From: Ailanthus altissimus
Lineage: Eukaryota > Streptophyta > Magnoliopsida > Sapindales > Simaroubaceae
Length of the DNA: 64,000 bases
Assembly: GCA_946807835.1 (NCBI GenBank)
Contig: OX327702.1
Span: forward strand, 13,330,001 to 13,394,000
Reading direction: 5' to 3'
The translations under genes and the position numbers were made by a program. The notes below the pieces were generated by a model. It was not told the DNA's origin and did no database searches. It saw only the letters and a list, made by a program, of their open reading frames with translations. Shown piece after piece: positions 10,288-23,439 of this stretch. Each line of letters starts with the position of its first letter. Within the stretch, counting starts at the first letter, position 1.

Positions 10288-13200
10288 TGTTTATACTTAA
10301 AATATAATGCGACTATTACATTATAAGTTGAGGTGTTGATCCCACGAGAAAGCTTTTGGTAAAATAGATTAGTGACATAAAAATATTAAAACAGTAACAA
10401 ATAAGAAAATTAAGTACGAGATTGATATAAAGAAGATAAAATTATATATGACTTAAGGAAGTAATTTATAGTGATGTAAGCAAGGCTTCAAGAACCACTA
10501 ATATGCTTCATAAATCAATTTTATACTTTGATTCAATATTTGTAACTCAATTGAAAGTTTTATATCTCAAACAATTAATCAGAACATATACATAACATGG
10601 CACATTTGATAATTGTAATATACAATCCCTATTAGTAGTATTGGTGTCTAGATTTCGATATAGAGTAATAAAGACACCGTAGGATTACCCGATTCTAACC
10701 CTATTAAAAATTTTTTTTTTATGGTATGTGTGAGAGATATTAGACTTAATTTGATAATTTAATACTCAGTCAGAGCGTGGGACGACTCTAGAATATTTTT
10801 TTAAATTTTCTCTATTGGCTTGGAAAAAAGAAATTTTAATTTACTTCATGAATTTCCATTTAAGAGAACAAGCCATTGTTGAGAAACACAATCCATATAT
10901 TAGAGAATGGACCAATTAGAGACAAGTTCATGGATTGCCAAGTTGGGAATTCTAGTTAGTTCCTTTGACTATTCTAACTAAATAGTTACAAAGGAACCAA
11001 TTACATACTTAGTTTCCAACTAATGGTAAGTTAAAAATTTAGAGTAAGTTTAGGGGCAAATTGGTCAATTGAGGGAGTACTATATCTATAGTAGAAGTGT
11101 GTAGAAATTTCAAGAGATTAAAGCATAACACTTAGAGCAAAAGAGAAGCAAAGTTCGTGCAAGAGAAGAGTGGTGCTGCTACAGTGAAATTTTAATTTTT
11201 TTCATGATTTTCCATGCTTAATCAAACTATAATATGGTCAAGAATAAGTTCCTAAGCTCAATTGAAGGCTCTATTAGTGAAAATCCAAGAGAAAGAGGTA
11301 AGAAAAGCATTGTTTTGTGAGGTTGATATGTGAACTTTTAAGATTGCTTCAATTGATGTTCTTGTATGTATTGTTGGTTTAAATTGAGTTGAAGTCTAGT
11401 GTGGAGCTTGAAGAAGTCATCAAATTGAAGAAATTGGCAAGGTAAGAATTATGGTTTTGGGTGATTTTAATGTAGAGGCTTCAATTGGTTGTAATTAGGG
11501 TATTAGAATGAAGTTGGCTTGATTTTGATGCAATTGAAATAAGAAATTGAGAAAAGAAATATGTTGGAACAGAAGGCGAAATTCCGCCACTTTAGGGAAG
11601 TTAGGGTTTAGTTGTTGTGTATAAATGGTGCCTTATGTATATTGAATGTATATGGTTGATGAAACAATAAAAAAAATGAAGAAATGGGGCATAATTGTCT
11701 ATTTTGGTAAGGTGAAGGATAATTATGTCCAATCAAAGTTATAGGGTGTTAAGACATTTTCAGGGCGTCGGATGGTGAGTTAGATTAGATTAAATGACTC
11801 TATAAATGAAAATCAGAAAGTAGTATCCATTCGGGCTTTGTATGTCGATTAGGGCATTTAGTAGTTAAATGAGATTCTAGTGTTTGAATTAGTTCTAAAT
11901 GTCATTTATGGCGTGTATGTGAAGAAAATTGAGACCGGTAACAGGAGTAGAAATCTGGAGCTAAAGTGAGCTCGGAGCGGTTGTGAGTGAAAATCTGTCA
12001 TTTTCTTTATCTTTCGTTTCCACAAAATGAAAATGTATGTTTTATGTGCTTTTAATGCATAAACATGGTTTATGATTTTGATATATATCCATAGATATGC
12101 TTTTACATGTTCGGTTTAAGAAACAACTTTAAAATTACTACATTTGTTTCAAAGGCCATTGGTACCCTCAGATTATAGTGGTGGTGATAGTGTAAGACCC
12201 GACCAGTATATCCCGTACACGTGGGCAGGTATTAGGGGTGTGTCACTAACTCTGAGAAGTCGGGTTGTTGAGTCATGTAAGTCGTTCTATGTGTACGGGG
12301 TATTGTCTCACTATTGTAGGCAATGTAGGATTCCGTTGCATAGCCAGTGAGATGTCTTGAGATGTCACTGTGGGTGCTGCTAGTTGAGGTGCCCTGTGAC
12401 CTACTCACGTGTGCGGTGCTAGTTGAGTCGCTGCGTGAGTATAGAGCTTTAGGGTTACCATTGGTACAGTTTAGAAAGAAAATGGCCGAACAAGGGCTTT
12501 ACTACTTTTTGATTTACCGACTGCATATTATGCATTTATATGCGCATGCTAGTTATTAAGTTGTACAGATTTTGGATATTATTTTTCGAAGATGTAAATA
12601 AAACCCGCTTAGTAAGAGTTTATCTACATATGATGTTAGAAACTATTTTACAGCTTTATACAAGTTTTAGAAATATGAATTATGCATGTCTGTTAGAATT
12701 TAATATTTATGCAAGATTTTATTTTAATTCAAAATCTTAAATGCACTCACCGAGCTCATTTAGCTCACTCGTTTTGTGTTTTATATTTTTTAAACCCCCT
12801 TCCAAGGTGCAGGTCTCGGTATGCAAGCTGTTGATTCTTCTACTGCTGATTAGTGGGCTAAATTTGAAGATCATTTTATACATGTAAATGTGCTAAATAA
12901 CACTCTTTTTGCTTTTTGCATAGTAGTTATAGGCATGTGTATTTGTACATATGTTTTGGACAAACACGAAAATGTTTCAATATTATGATGATCGTTTTTA
13001 CTTTTTATGAGTGTGCCAGTTTTGTGATTTTAACGAAATTATTAAGTTGAGTTAGATTGATTTTGGAAAGGACCGAAAGTCCTATTTGGTAGTATTAAGA
13101 AGTGTTTGAAATAGAAGTGTAATTTCTGTGCAGGTTTTGTATTGAATTTTGAAGAAATATAGGGGAAACTATGCCCCTTTTTTAAAAAAATTAAGATGTT

Positions 13201-13713
13201 ATTTCCATGTATATTCCAAGAATTTCTCAGTAATAGTAAGAACTAAAAAGGGGTTCGCCTTGCGGAATTTCTCAACTTACCCAATTAAATTCTGAGGAAC
13301 TTCCATCGGGGTGCTCGACAAGGCCGCTGGGATCTATAGTAGAGGGTCTCGGGGCGGGGCCTGTCAAAAATATATGTATTTGATATGAATAAACTCTTTG
13401 CAAATAATATCAATAAATCATGTTCATCTATACAAATTATCTAAGATGGACAATAAATTATTTTGATAATATTACAGTAAAAGATATTCAAGTTGATCGG
13501 ATCAACTTGAATATAAAATAATATTCATCTTTACAAGTTATCAAAGATCTTTAATATATCGATTGATAATGTTGCAGTAAGAGATCAACTTATAAAACGA
13601 TGTAACCAGTAACAATAATAATTCAACAAGAATCACACAAAAAAAGCATGACTAAAAATATATGAGACGTGAGAATTATAATTTCTAGATTATAAAAAAG
13701 TAATAGATAAAAG
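10288..13713 (-). mobile_element. Athila LTR interrupted by a Del/Tekay-like solo LTR
   Basis: The LTR runs 10288-10613 and resumes at 13367-13713. The split is explained by the insertion at 10614-13366. It ends abruptly at about 13713 against another primer-binding-site sequence, so its 5' part is missing. Confidence 0.8.
10614..13366 (+). mobile_element. Solo LTR, Del/Tekay-like (2.75 kb)
   Basis: Begins TGTAATATACAATCCC and ends GGGGCCTGTCA, so it has TG...CA ends. Flanking 5-mers are ATAAT (10609-10613) and AAAAT (13367-13371), a target-site duplication with one change, and the interrupted Athila LTR rejoins cleanly across it. A second copy lies at 28651-31364. It has no gene. A less AT-rich block at 12130-12480 is typical of long Del/Tekay LTRs. 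The family name is a judgement from the end sequences and length; small frames at 12144-12740 look fortuitous. Confidence 0.75.
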
Positions 13714-15070
13714 TATGACACATAATTTTGCTAGTGTGCCTCCGTAGCAACAGTGCCAAATTTTATTTGTGCTTAAAATATAATGCGGTTATTGCTGATA
13801 AGTTGAGTTGTCGATCCTACGAGAAAGCCTTTGGTAAAATAGATTAGCAAAATAAAAATATTAAAACAGTAACAAATGAAAAAATTGAGTGTGAGATTGA
13901 TATAATAAGATAAAATTATATATAACTTAAGGAAGTAATTTATAGTGATGTAAGCAAGGTTTCAAGAACTACTAATTGCTTCATAAATCTATTCTATACT
14001 TTGGTTCAATATTTGTAGCTCAATTGAAAGTTTCATATCTCAAACAATCAATCGGAACATATATATAACATGACATATTTGATAATACACGTATTTGATA
14101 TGAAAAAACTCTTTCCAAATAATATCAATAAATCATGTTTATCTATACAAGTTATCTAAGATCGACAATATATTATTTTGATAATATTGCAGTAAAATAC
14201 TTGAATATAAAATAATGTTCATCTTTACAAGTTATCTAAGATCTTTAATATATGATTGATAATGTTGCAGTAAAAGATTAACTTATAAAATGATGTAACC
14301 AGTAGTAATTATAATTCAACAAGAATCACACAAAGAAAGCATGACTAAAAATATGTAAGACGTGAGAATTATAATTTTTGGATTATAGAAAAGTAATAGA
14401 TAAAATTTTACACACAAACAAACTTACAAACATTGTAGCTCTTGACAAAGAATCAAAGTCTAAAAATAGATTTATTACACATAGAAGCTCATCTCTATCC
14501 TTGCCATGAACTCTGGCCTAGCTTACAATTCATTCTTATGAATGTTAAAACGAAAGTATAAGATAGAATTGTAAAACATGGAAAACATCCATTAGCCTCC
14601 GAAAGGTGTCCGTCTATAGGCAACGAATAGAAACATGTTAAGTGTGACTTTAATCTTCAATATTTTTGACCACTAACTCATTCACCAAATTATAGTACAT
14701 TTTTTTACAATAGAAATGGTTTATTTAACCTTTGTGGTCAACATGAAAGTTATAGATTGTCTCTTATTTCCATAGCCACATGCATGCCATTTGGATTAAT
14801 ATTCCATATACTATGGTCAACATACCAGAGGTATATTGAATTTCAACCAATAACTCTTTTATTAATTTTCAACACAATTTTGTTTATAATAATGGTTGAA
14901 TTGGACTTTGTGATCAACAAAAAATTTCTAGATAGTTGACTTGGATTATGTCCATTATGTTAAACCATGCAAATAGCATTAATTAATCACAATTTTAGGA
15001 CAACACTTTATTTCAAGCTTAGAAATATAAAAGTGCTAAAATTAGTGACATTCTAAATGTTAAATGGTAA
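13714..15070 (-). mobile_element. Second Athila PBS and LTR (minus strand), in tandem with the previous LTR
   Basis: Positions 13714-13763 repeat the leader/PBS sequence seen at 10240-10287 (minus strand TTTGGCACTGTTGC...). They are followed by an LTR whose first bases are mutated (TATTTGTGC at about 13764). Homology stops at about 15070, roughly 45 bases short of the LTR start, against Copia RT. The frame at 14757-14939 is a chance frame inside the LTR. Confidence 0.75.
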
Positions 15071-15535
15071 GAAGGCTTCCTTATAATCTATCTTAAAAAA
15101 TCACTGAAAATAACCTTTTGCAACTAGACAGGCTTTAAAAGTCTCTACTTTTTCATCGGGCCCATGCTTCCATTTGTAAATCCATTTGTAACTAATAGGA
15201 ACAATTCCGTCAGGAAGCTCAACCAAGTTCCAGATTTGATTTTGATTTATTGAGTCAATTTCAGATTTCATGGCCTCTTGCCATTTTCTCAAATTGATGT
15301 CTAACATCACCTCTTTATAAGTTAAATGATCATTTTCTTTAACTAAGAAAATATCAAGAGTAGCTTCAGGTATAGAACCATACCTTTTAGGAGGCCTCGA
15401 TATCTTTTTCGACCTATGTAGAGGGTGTGTCAAAAGTACTCCGCTTGATTGAGCTTGAGGTTCCATCGTTGGTTCGTTTAAATCCTGATTGACATCATCT
15501 AGTTCAAACTTTTTTCTACTATCTCTATAATCCAT
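15071..15535 (-). pseudogene. Copia copy 2: RT N-terminal region
   Basis: A 144-codon minus-strand frame (15535-15101) that is clearly the Copia pol linker plus start of reverse transcriptase. Residues 45-55 read SRPPKRYGSIP, residues 85-105 WQEAMKSEIDSINQNQIWNLV, then LPDGIVPISYKWIYKWK, and FKACLVAKGYFQ at the end. RT copies retroelement RNA into cDNA, but only about the first 60 residues of the domain exist. Beyond 15101 one stop follows, then KIDYKEAF (normally IDYEETF), and the sequence breaks off at 15071 against an Athila LTR. The catalytic YVDD box is absent, so it is inactive. Its neighbours to the right are the integrase and gag pieces of the same element. Confidence 0.92.
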
Positions 15536-16678
15536 GAGAAATTATTTCTCTAGAAAAGTGGCATAATAAGAAATAAATACATATTATTCCTCTAAATCAT
15601 AAAATTAATATCCAATTGAATTCTCAGGATATCCAATGAATCTGTCCTTGTATGATTTGGGTGCAAGTTTATCCAACTATATAACTTTTACAAAAGCATG
15701 ATAGCCCAAAATCTTAATGTACTTAAGACTTGGGTTACTTCCAGTCTATATCTGATGTGAAGTGAATAGAATGGCTTTTAATAGAGCATAACCTCATAGA
15801 TATTCAGGGAGATCGGTGAAATTCATCATCGATCGGATCATATCTAATAAAGTTTAATTCCTCCTATCCGAAACACTATTGTGTTGTAGAGGACTATATT
15901 AAGCGAGAATCCCATTCTCCTTTAAATAATCTGAAAATTCACTGCTCATGTATTCATCGCCTCGATCTAATGCACTTGATATACTTTTCCAGTTTGTTTC
16001 TCTACTTTGAGTCAAAACTCTTTGACCTTTTCAAAAGTTTTTTACTTATGTTTTATTAAAAACACATATCCAAATCTTGATAGATCATCAAAAAAGATAA
16101 CAAAGTATCAATACCCTCTCATTACAGTGTGATTCATTAGACCAATACATCACTATGTACAAGTTTCAATAAATCAATGGGGTAGTGTCTAACACTAGTA
16201 AATGGAGCTTTGGCCATTTCCCCTTGAATATAAGATTCACAAACTAGATAAGGTTCTATGGTCAAATTAGGTATCTGACCATCCTTAACCAGATGGGTTA
16301 GGGGTTTCATACTGATATGACCAAATCTAATATGCCACAATTCTATATTATTTAAAGTTCACGAGTTATTTTTAACATATTCATATGTATAGTCATGACA
16401 TTTTCTATTGTATCTAATATATAACTACCATTAATCAACTAACATTGAACTAATAAAATATTATCCAAATCATAAAAAACATAAGGAACGGTTCGAATAT
16501 ACATATGATATCCTTCACTATTCAATAAAGGATTAGAAATAATTTGCCAGATAATGTTTAGCACATAATAACAAATATTCAATACAACAATTTTATTACA
16601 TGGAAGAATTAAATTAAAAAATCCAATAGCCTCGACTTGTACAAAATCCTGTACAAAATCTCTATTTCCAACACAAAA
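15536..16678 (-). pseudogene. Copia copy 2: integrase and GAG-pre-integrase remnants
   Basis: Minus-strand pieces of the integrase module. Positions about 15690-15560 read YKDRFIGYPENS and YYFYD in shifted frames, the conserved C-terminal integrase segment (GYP...GY.FY). Positions 16340-16137 read MWHIRFGHISMKPLTHLVKDG and ESYIQGEMAKAPF. The first matches the L.WH.RLGH.S zinc-binding motif before integrase, and the second is the mutated C..C..GK segment (first Cys kept, second lost). Between them the catalytic DDE core is unreadable, and the AT-rich 16380-16678 stretch contains no frame. Inactive. Confidence 0.85.
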
Positions 16679-17098
16679 CTATACTTCTCCAGGCTGCAAC
16701 ATATTGCAAATATGAGAATGACAAGTAGTATCTAATACCCAGCCAGTACTAGCATCAAATACTAAATAAATGTCAATGATAGGCAAGTGCATACTTGAGG
16801 GGGTCTTTTTAATCGTTGCAAGGTATTTTGGGTAGTTCCACTTCCAATGCCTATCCTCGTTGCAATGAAAACATTTTTCTTTTGCTTTGTTCTTATATTG
16901 GGGCTTGGACATGTGTTGCTTTTGAGGAACCATTTTGGGTGCATGCTTTACTTTTTTTTTATTCTTCCTTTTGAACTTCTTAGAAGTCTTCGAGGTAGAA
17001 GATGAAGCACCCTGAACATAGAGGGATGTGCCTAATTTGTTAATGTCCTCTTGAGCTATTTTTAACATGTTATGTATATCAGTATAAGTAGAGGTCAA
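16679..17098 (-). pseudogene. Copia copy 2: gag zinc knuckle and protease start
   Basis: A 139-codon minus-strand frame. A lysine-rich stretch (KKFKRKNKKKVKHAPK) precedes a CCHC-type zinc knuckle CFHCNEDRHWKWNY, in which the last Cys is Tyr. The protease start WVLDTTCHSHICN follows; the family active site is LDTGC..HIC, so the catalytic DTG has become DTT. Gag packages the RNA and protease matures the polyprotein. Both key motifs carry a disabling change, which fits a dead copy. The frame's ATG is internal to gag. Confidence 0.9.
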
Positions 17099-17700
17099 TC
17101 ATTGCATATTGAAGTTCATAATAAACTATGCAAATAACCCTAGAAGTGATTAGAGAATCAAACTGTTCCCCCATGTATTGCTCAGTGAGATATACATGGT
17201 TTTCAATCTCTCAATATGAGATATGATATCGAGGACATAGAGACTAATTGGACTGCCATTAGGTAGTCTAGGTTGAAAGAGACATTTGGCAACCAGAGTA
17301 TTTTAACTTGAGGTCGATCACCAAACAACTCTTTCAGGTAGAGCATTATACTCCTAGCACTGTCCATGTGGACATACTCCATTTAGAGCTTCGTAGACAT
17401 TGAACCGATGATGTACGATTTGACTTTTAATCATGATCCAACCATTTATGATATGTCTCCTCTTCTTTCAAAGAAGTATCATCCAAAATAGCTCTGGGCA
17501 GGCACTAATCAATTATATACCCAAGCTTTTCAGAATCCAAAACTATTCTGAGATTCATAAGCCAGACAGTATAATTTTATACACCTTTGAATTGGTCTGC
17601 ATCAAGGATACAAACTAGTGGGTTGCTTGAAGCAATTTGATCTTTACAAGATAAAAGAAAAAATGTTAGCGAAATATTTCAACCATTAATAAATAACATT
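17099..17700 (-). pseudogene. Copia copy 2: gag N-terminal half
   Basis: In broken minus-strand frames I read LDADQFKG, then WLMNLRIVLDSEKLGYIID and LKEEETYHKW, the UBN2/DUF4219-type Copia gag pattern (F..W...L...L). The translation start is not definable but should lie near 17640-17700. The region from there to the PBS at 18894 is therefore a non-coding leader of about 1.2 kb. Confidence 0.75.
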
Positions 17701-17854
17701 TTAGATCATGGGTATAACAGTTATACATTTTTCTTAATCTAAAAATGCCCTCCCACTATTTTACATAATCCCTTTCATCTCTCAAATGGGAAAATGATAG
17801 TTAAAAAATCTTTAAATTATCCAATGAGAAGTAGACCCTATTGGTATTTTACTT

Positions 17855-18130
17855 CAACCACACACTTCAGCAATCTAGGCCTTTATGAACCTAAAAGGTA
17901 GACAACTCTTATCAATTGCATCTCATACAACTCTTACTACTAATCCTAAATACACCTTATCCGCATACGTTAGCAATCTATGATAAGTGTATTCCAAGTT
18001 TACTTATCAATCATCAAATATATGTTACCGATATTACTTACATATACTTTGGCACATATTTGCTTCATCTCATGTTTACCAGTATAGCCTAAGTCACAAC
18101 GATCAATCCCTCAAACTTTAGCGATCTTGA
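17855..18130 (-). repeat. Conserved-loop hairpins in the Copia leader (copy 2)
   Basis: Homologous to 2650-2962. One hairpin is well kept: ACACCTTATC (17952-17961) pairs with GATAAGTGT (17982-17990, one bulge) around the 20-nt loop CGCATACGTTAGCAATCTAT. Loop copies with decay lie at 17858-17876 and 18107-18127; the third unit (about 18030-18055) is nearly lost. The stem sequence differs from both good stems in copy 1 yet pairs. Confidence 0.7.
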
Positions 18131-18439
18131 GAAAAAATCAAAGTGACTCGTCTAATACCGTATTGACAAGATAAATCATATTATAACATTATCTCATAAT
18201 AAAATATTATTAAATCGAATTTATAGAGATTTAATTAAACACATTCTCATCTCATGAAAAAGATTAATTTAGATCATTCATTTAAATTTTACGCAAACAC
18301 AAATAACCCCCACCAGTAAGGTTCCTATTATGTTTATCAGCGTATATGAATGATCAAATCATGTTATTACAATTATAGAAGCATATTACAATAATAAAAT
18401 AAGTCAAAAATATGATTAAAAAAAATTAGAAAAATTTTA

Positions 18440-18665
18440 AGCAACAATGCCAGATGTCGTGACGATGAAAAACATACTCCGTGACATCCATATATACTAG
18501 GTTGGGCACCGCGACACCTAGTACCTGGTGTCACAGAGCCTAACCTAAAATTGCCTAGTGCCATGACGGTCACTCCTGAGTGCCATAATGCTCAGGTTAG
18601 TGTGAGCACTGCGGCATCCAAAGGCTGACGCCGCAGCACTAATACTGTCACCACCCCCGGTGACC
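18440..18665 (-). repeat. Decayed GC-rich palindromic block (Copia leader, copy 2)
   Basis: Counterpart of 3343-3530. Palindromic words such as GCACCGCGACACC and GACGCCGCAGCAC are recognisable derivatives of GCGCCGCGGCGC with CG changed to CA or TG, the footprint of cytosine methylation and deamination. A 66-codon frame at 18373-18573 is fortuitous. Confidence 0.65.
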
Positions 18666-18893
18666 AAAAAATATTTTTTCCTTGTTTTAGCACCTAATGT
18701 TTTTTATGTTTATCATATCCAAACATCATATAATTAATTCCAAACATCAACATGTTCATGAAATCACAAAATAAAACCATGTTTAATTTAAACATTACCA
18801 TGTTTCAAATTAAACATCATCATATTGTTCAATAATACAACATCAACATGTTAAATATTCAACAATATTAATCATCACACACCAAATTAGCAT

Positions 18894-18905
18894 GCTCTGA
18901 TACCA
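18894..18905 (-). other. Primer-binding site, initiator tRNA-Met (Copia copy 2)
   Basis: GCTCTGATACCA on the plus strand is the exact complement of TGGTATCAGAGC, two bases from the LTR start at 18908. Confidence 0.95.
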
Positions 18906-18907
18906 TT

Positions 18908-21900
18908 TGTTAAGTGGATGTGTGATGTATGGAGTGTATATATAATTTTAAAATTTTATACACACGGTGAAAGTATCTCATATAAAATATACTCAATATA
19001 GCATAATTAAACACATATATCTCATATATGTTTCATTTAAATAAATTGCAAGTAAGTAAACTTACCCACATTGAAGGTAGCTTTCCAATTCTTCAAGAAC
19101 TCTAATCTCCAAGTCTTGAGCTCACCTTGAAGTGTGTTGCATAATTCTAGTTCACAACTAAAATCGATGGGATTGTGAAGCTAGAATAACAGCTCCAAAA
19201 TTTGAGCAATAGGTGTTTTAAGTCTTAAAACACTTTGTTTCTTATGGTCTTTGTTTCTTATGAGAGATGAGAGGAATTGAATGTTTTTAGTCTTTTTTTC
19301 CCTCACAACACTTTCAAGAATGCAAAGGACTTAGCTAAAACTTCTCTTAATTTTTTTTTCTCTTTTACAAACCAAGGACTCACTCACTCTCTCACCCAAT
19401 TTTGTTTCCACCCACATGAATCAATTTCCATCAAGAATGAAATTGAATTAATTAATATTTAGTTATTCTACTACTGCTCAAGTATCATTAAGTGGCCACT
19501 TCTTAATAAATAATCGAAGCACTTATTATAATGGAAAACATTACATCATAAGTGCTTAATCCACCATTTATGATTGTTGGCTATTCCACTCAAATATTAT
19601 AACCAAGCACTTGATTAATGGCCACTTAAGTCTTCCTTTACCTAACTAATAAAAATATTTTAATTATATTAGGTAATTAAATGGCCAACATCAAGACCCT
19701 TTATTGTATAAATAATACAATTACCATAATTAATATTTCTCTTTTATTATAATAACATTAAATAATTTTTGCATTAATTATTTAAAAATTATTTTTGAAT
19801 AATTACTATTACATTACTTATTTTTACTAATAAGGTAAATTAGCAATTTCAAAAAAAAAACTATTTATGGACAATATTGTGCTACTTATCAACATTTTAT
19901 TGGTTAATAACTCTTGTCAACCAATTATGTGATATACTTAACATTTAAGTCTCAACCAATATACATCCTGAGGAACCCCTAAAACTGTTGGAGCTGGTGC
20001 TCACGTGCCATTCCAATATTGTATGAATATTAATTGTTAATATTTATACAATAAATATTTCAAATAAAGATTGTTAATATCATATTAATATGGTAGAATG
20101 CTTGTAACATTACAGACATTGTTTGATCTGAAAGAGTTCAGATTTGATCTAAAGATTTGATCTAAAGGAGTTTAGATCAGAACTAATAGTTATCAAAGCT
20201 GAGAGTTATAAATGCTAATAGTTAGCACTGTTAATAGTTATCAGTTTATAAGAGTCAGCGAGGTCTAAAGAGTTAGAACTTTGTCTATAATGAGACAAAG
20301 ACCTGAGAGTATACTTATAATGATATAGTTGCAAAGAGTTGCAATAGGTGCTAAGAAATATCATTATGTAAGTATGTCTCAAATATAATGTTCCAGATCT
20401 ATGATCACCAATGTGGGTCTGTCGGTGAATTCACAATATATAGATTAGTGTATATCTATATCTGACTAGTTCAGATGGTTGTTCTTAGCTGACCATGAGC
20501 TTAGAGCTTGTATAGGCATGCGGGTATCCAGTCAGGACTGGATACTGAACAGACTCATGAGGACCCCAATAGATATCCTATGAAACCGTCAAAGGAAGGT
20601 CCTCTCGAGTTGAGTAGTAATCGTGGTCCTTTGACCTGAGCGCTACGGTGTCTTGTGAGTGATCCATCATGCTTTGGTTCCATATATGTCAGAGACCTTT
20701 CATGGTCTGACCGCTATGTGTCGCTGGGTATGGTCCGATGCTCATGGAGTTCGGTATGCGTAGATACGGAATCCGTCAGCTTACGTAGGTAAGTTGTATA
20801 TCCGATGCTCCGAGATTATATTTCATAAAGTCTTATGGCCACAAACATTAACCCGGGAAAGAGTTTCCCACAGGGTTAAACAATATAGCAAAAGTGTTTG
20901 CGTATATTGTTTATCGAGATACGAATCTGGAGATAAGTTTATGGATGAGCAAATGGGGATTTGATGGTGTTGATCTATATCCCCGCACATCCAGGATATA
21001 AATGATGGAAGGATTATACGTATACGTTATGACCTCAACTTGTATGGTCTGACACGCTGATTTATAATATTCGTAACGTGTGCGTGGGGCATCGATTACG
21101 GATTAATGGAATAGTTCCATTTGACAAATCGGGTGTGGACCTAGAGAGTCCTAATATGAAATGTACTCTTTGAGTACTTGGGCAGTGTACCGTATTGAAT
21201 TGTTCAATACAGTATAATTTAGCAATTACTAAGGTTACGTTAACTAAAGTATATGGTTAAATGGTGGGACCCACTTTAGGTTAACTTGGTAACCTAGTAA
21301 GGATATAAAAGTAATTTCACTTTATGATTATTTAATTATTAAATAATTAAAATAAATATTTATTTATTTAATTGTTAAATAAATGATTTAAATTAACTAA
21401 GGTTAAAAGTTAACCAAATGGTTAAGTTAAGTTAACTTTACTTAATGGTTAAGTAAAGGTTAACCTAACCATGGTTAAGTTAGTTAACTATGGTTAAATT
21501 AATTAAATATTTATTAACTTAAAGGTTAAGTTAAAATAATCTAACTATGGTTAAATGTTAACTAAGGTTAGGTTAAGTCAAATGAAATGCAAATGAAATT
21601 CAAATTACTTTGGAATTTATGCATTAATATATAAAGTGAAATGAAATTGAAAATCAAAAAAAAGTTTTTTAGATTTTAGGTTTTGCATTTTGAGAGCCAA
21701 TTAAATTTGAGAAATTGAAATTATTTGTTTTGTGTTTTAAGTGTTAGAACAACAAAACAAATTAGATAAAAGGTTACTAAATGTAATAACTAAAAACAAG
21801 ATTTTTTTTATTTATTCAAGAGTTGAATAAAAGGAAAAACAAATTTAATTAAGTTAAATAGTTTAACTTTGAATCATGTTTAAGAGTTAAACATATATGC

Positions 21901-23439
21901 TGGATTAAGATGCTGCCATTCTAGACAATCAAACCCACCCTTGTTGATTGCTAGGATTGATCAAAGATTCATTTCATGGTGGACTTCAAAGAAAATTAAT
22001 CCAAAGGCTTCATTGGTGATATTTTCTCAATCTCGAATTTCAGTTTAATCAAATATGTTTTTTCTGTGTTCATTGAATTTAATATTCCGCTGTGCACATG
22101 TATGTATGAGATATGTATATTGTTTGTATGATGAACACAACCCACATGCAAGCACCCTAGTTAATTCGTACAACACTCCCAACATGCATTCGTATTTTTA
22201 ATTTGCTGGAATTTCTTAGAACAAACTGTTTAATCCGATACGCTGCCCCAATGCATAATGAGTACACTTCATATTGTGAGACTCTCTGAGTCCATGCTAG
22301 GTTTGCCATAGGAACTTGTCCACATGTCCGTGAATAATTTCTCACACACATGTTATGGATCTTACAAAGTGAAGCGTTAGACCATACAAGTTGAAGTTAT
22401 AACATATTTGTATAATACTTCTATCATAGATATCCTGGAAGAGCAGAGACATAGATCAACACTGTCAAGTCTCCGTATGCTCGACCACAAACTTATCTCT
22501 AGATTTGTATTTCAATAATAAAATTCTCAAACTCTTTGCGATATTATTTATCCCTAGGATAAAACTCTTTCCTCGGGTATTATTGCTTATGGTCATAAAA
22601 CTTTTTGAAATACAATCTTGGAGCATCAGGATATATTACTCACCCAAATGAGCTGATGGATCCCATATCTATGCACACCGGACTCCACAAGCATCGGCCC
22701 ATACTCAGCGACACCTAATAGTCAGACCATGAAAGGTTTCTGACATATGTAGAACGAAAGTATATTGGATCACTCACAAGCCCACTATGGCACTCAGGTC
22801 AAAGTACCACGAATACTACTCAACTCAAACTAACCCTCCATCAACAGCTATATAGGATGTCTATTAGAGGTCATCGTGAGTCTGTTCAATACTCAGTCCT
22901 AACTAAATACCTGTATCTATATACGATCTTTCACTAAACTCATGGTCTCCTAAAACTAACCATCTAGGCCATGCAAATATAGATATACACTGATCTATAT
23001 TTAAAAGGTTCTTCACTAACAGACTTGCATCAGCGAAGATAGATTGGGAACATAGTGTTTGAGAACATACTTGCATGACAACATTTCCTAGCACAATTTA
23101 TAACTTTTTGCAACTATATCATTACTAATATATTTTTAGGTCTTTGTCTCATTTTAGATAAGGCTCAAACTCTTTAGATTTCACTAACTCTTATAACCTG
23201 GTAACTTTTATCAGTGTTAACTCTTAGCATTTATAACTCTCAGCGTTGCTAATTCTTAGCACTGATTTAAACACTTTTAGACCATATCTAATCTCTTTCA
23301 GATCATACAATGTCTGAAATGTTTCAAGCATCTTACCATATATAAAATATAATTAGCAATTTAATGAAATGATAATAGTATAAATATAAAACAAATATTC
23401 ATACATAAAAGGGATGACATGTAAACATAAGTCCCAACA
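18908..23439 (-). mobile_element. 5' LTR of Copia copy 2, split by a nested solo LTR
   Basis: Starts TGTTAAGTGG at the PBS and ends CATAAGTCCCAACA. Without the insertion at 19986-22184 it would be about 2.33 kb, close to the 2.48 kb of copy 1. Right flank is plus-strand Tat integrase sequence, so this Copia element landed in a Tat element. Confidence 0.88.
19986..22184 (+). mobile_element. Solo Copia-family LTR, plus orientation (2.2 kb)
   Basis: Begins TGTTGGAGCTGGTGCTCACG and ends ACACTCCCAACA, and is homologous in opposite orientation to its host LTR. No internal sequence follows it. I could not find a target-site duplication (flanks AAAAC and TGCAT), so the junction may have been altered. 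Between 21230 and 21580 are many GGTTAA/TTAACC words, giving a locally self-complementary stretch. Confidence 0.82.

Noticed and set aside
12144..12740. Three consecutive plus-strand frames of 66-70 codons
   Set aside because: They lie in a long Del/Tekay-like LTR, overlap in different frames and are not open in the sister copy.
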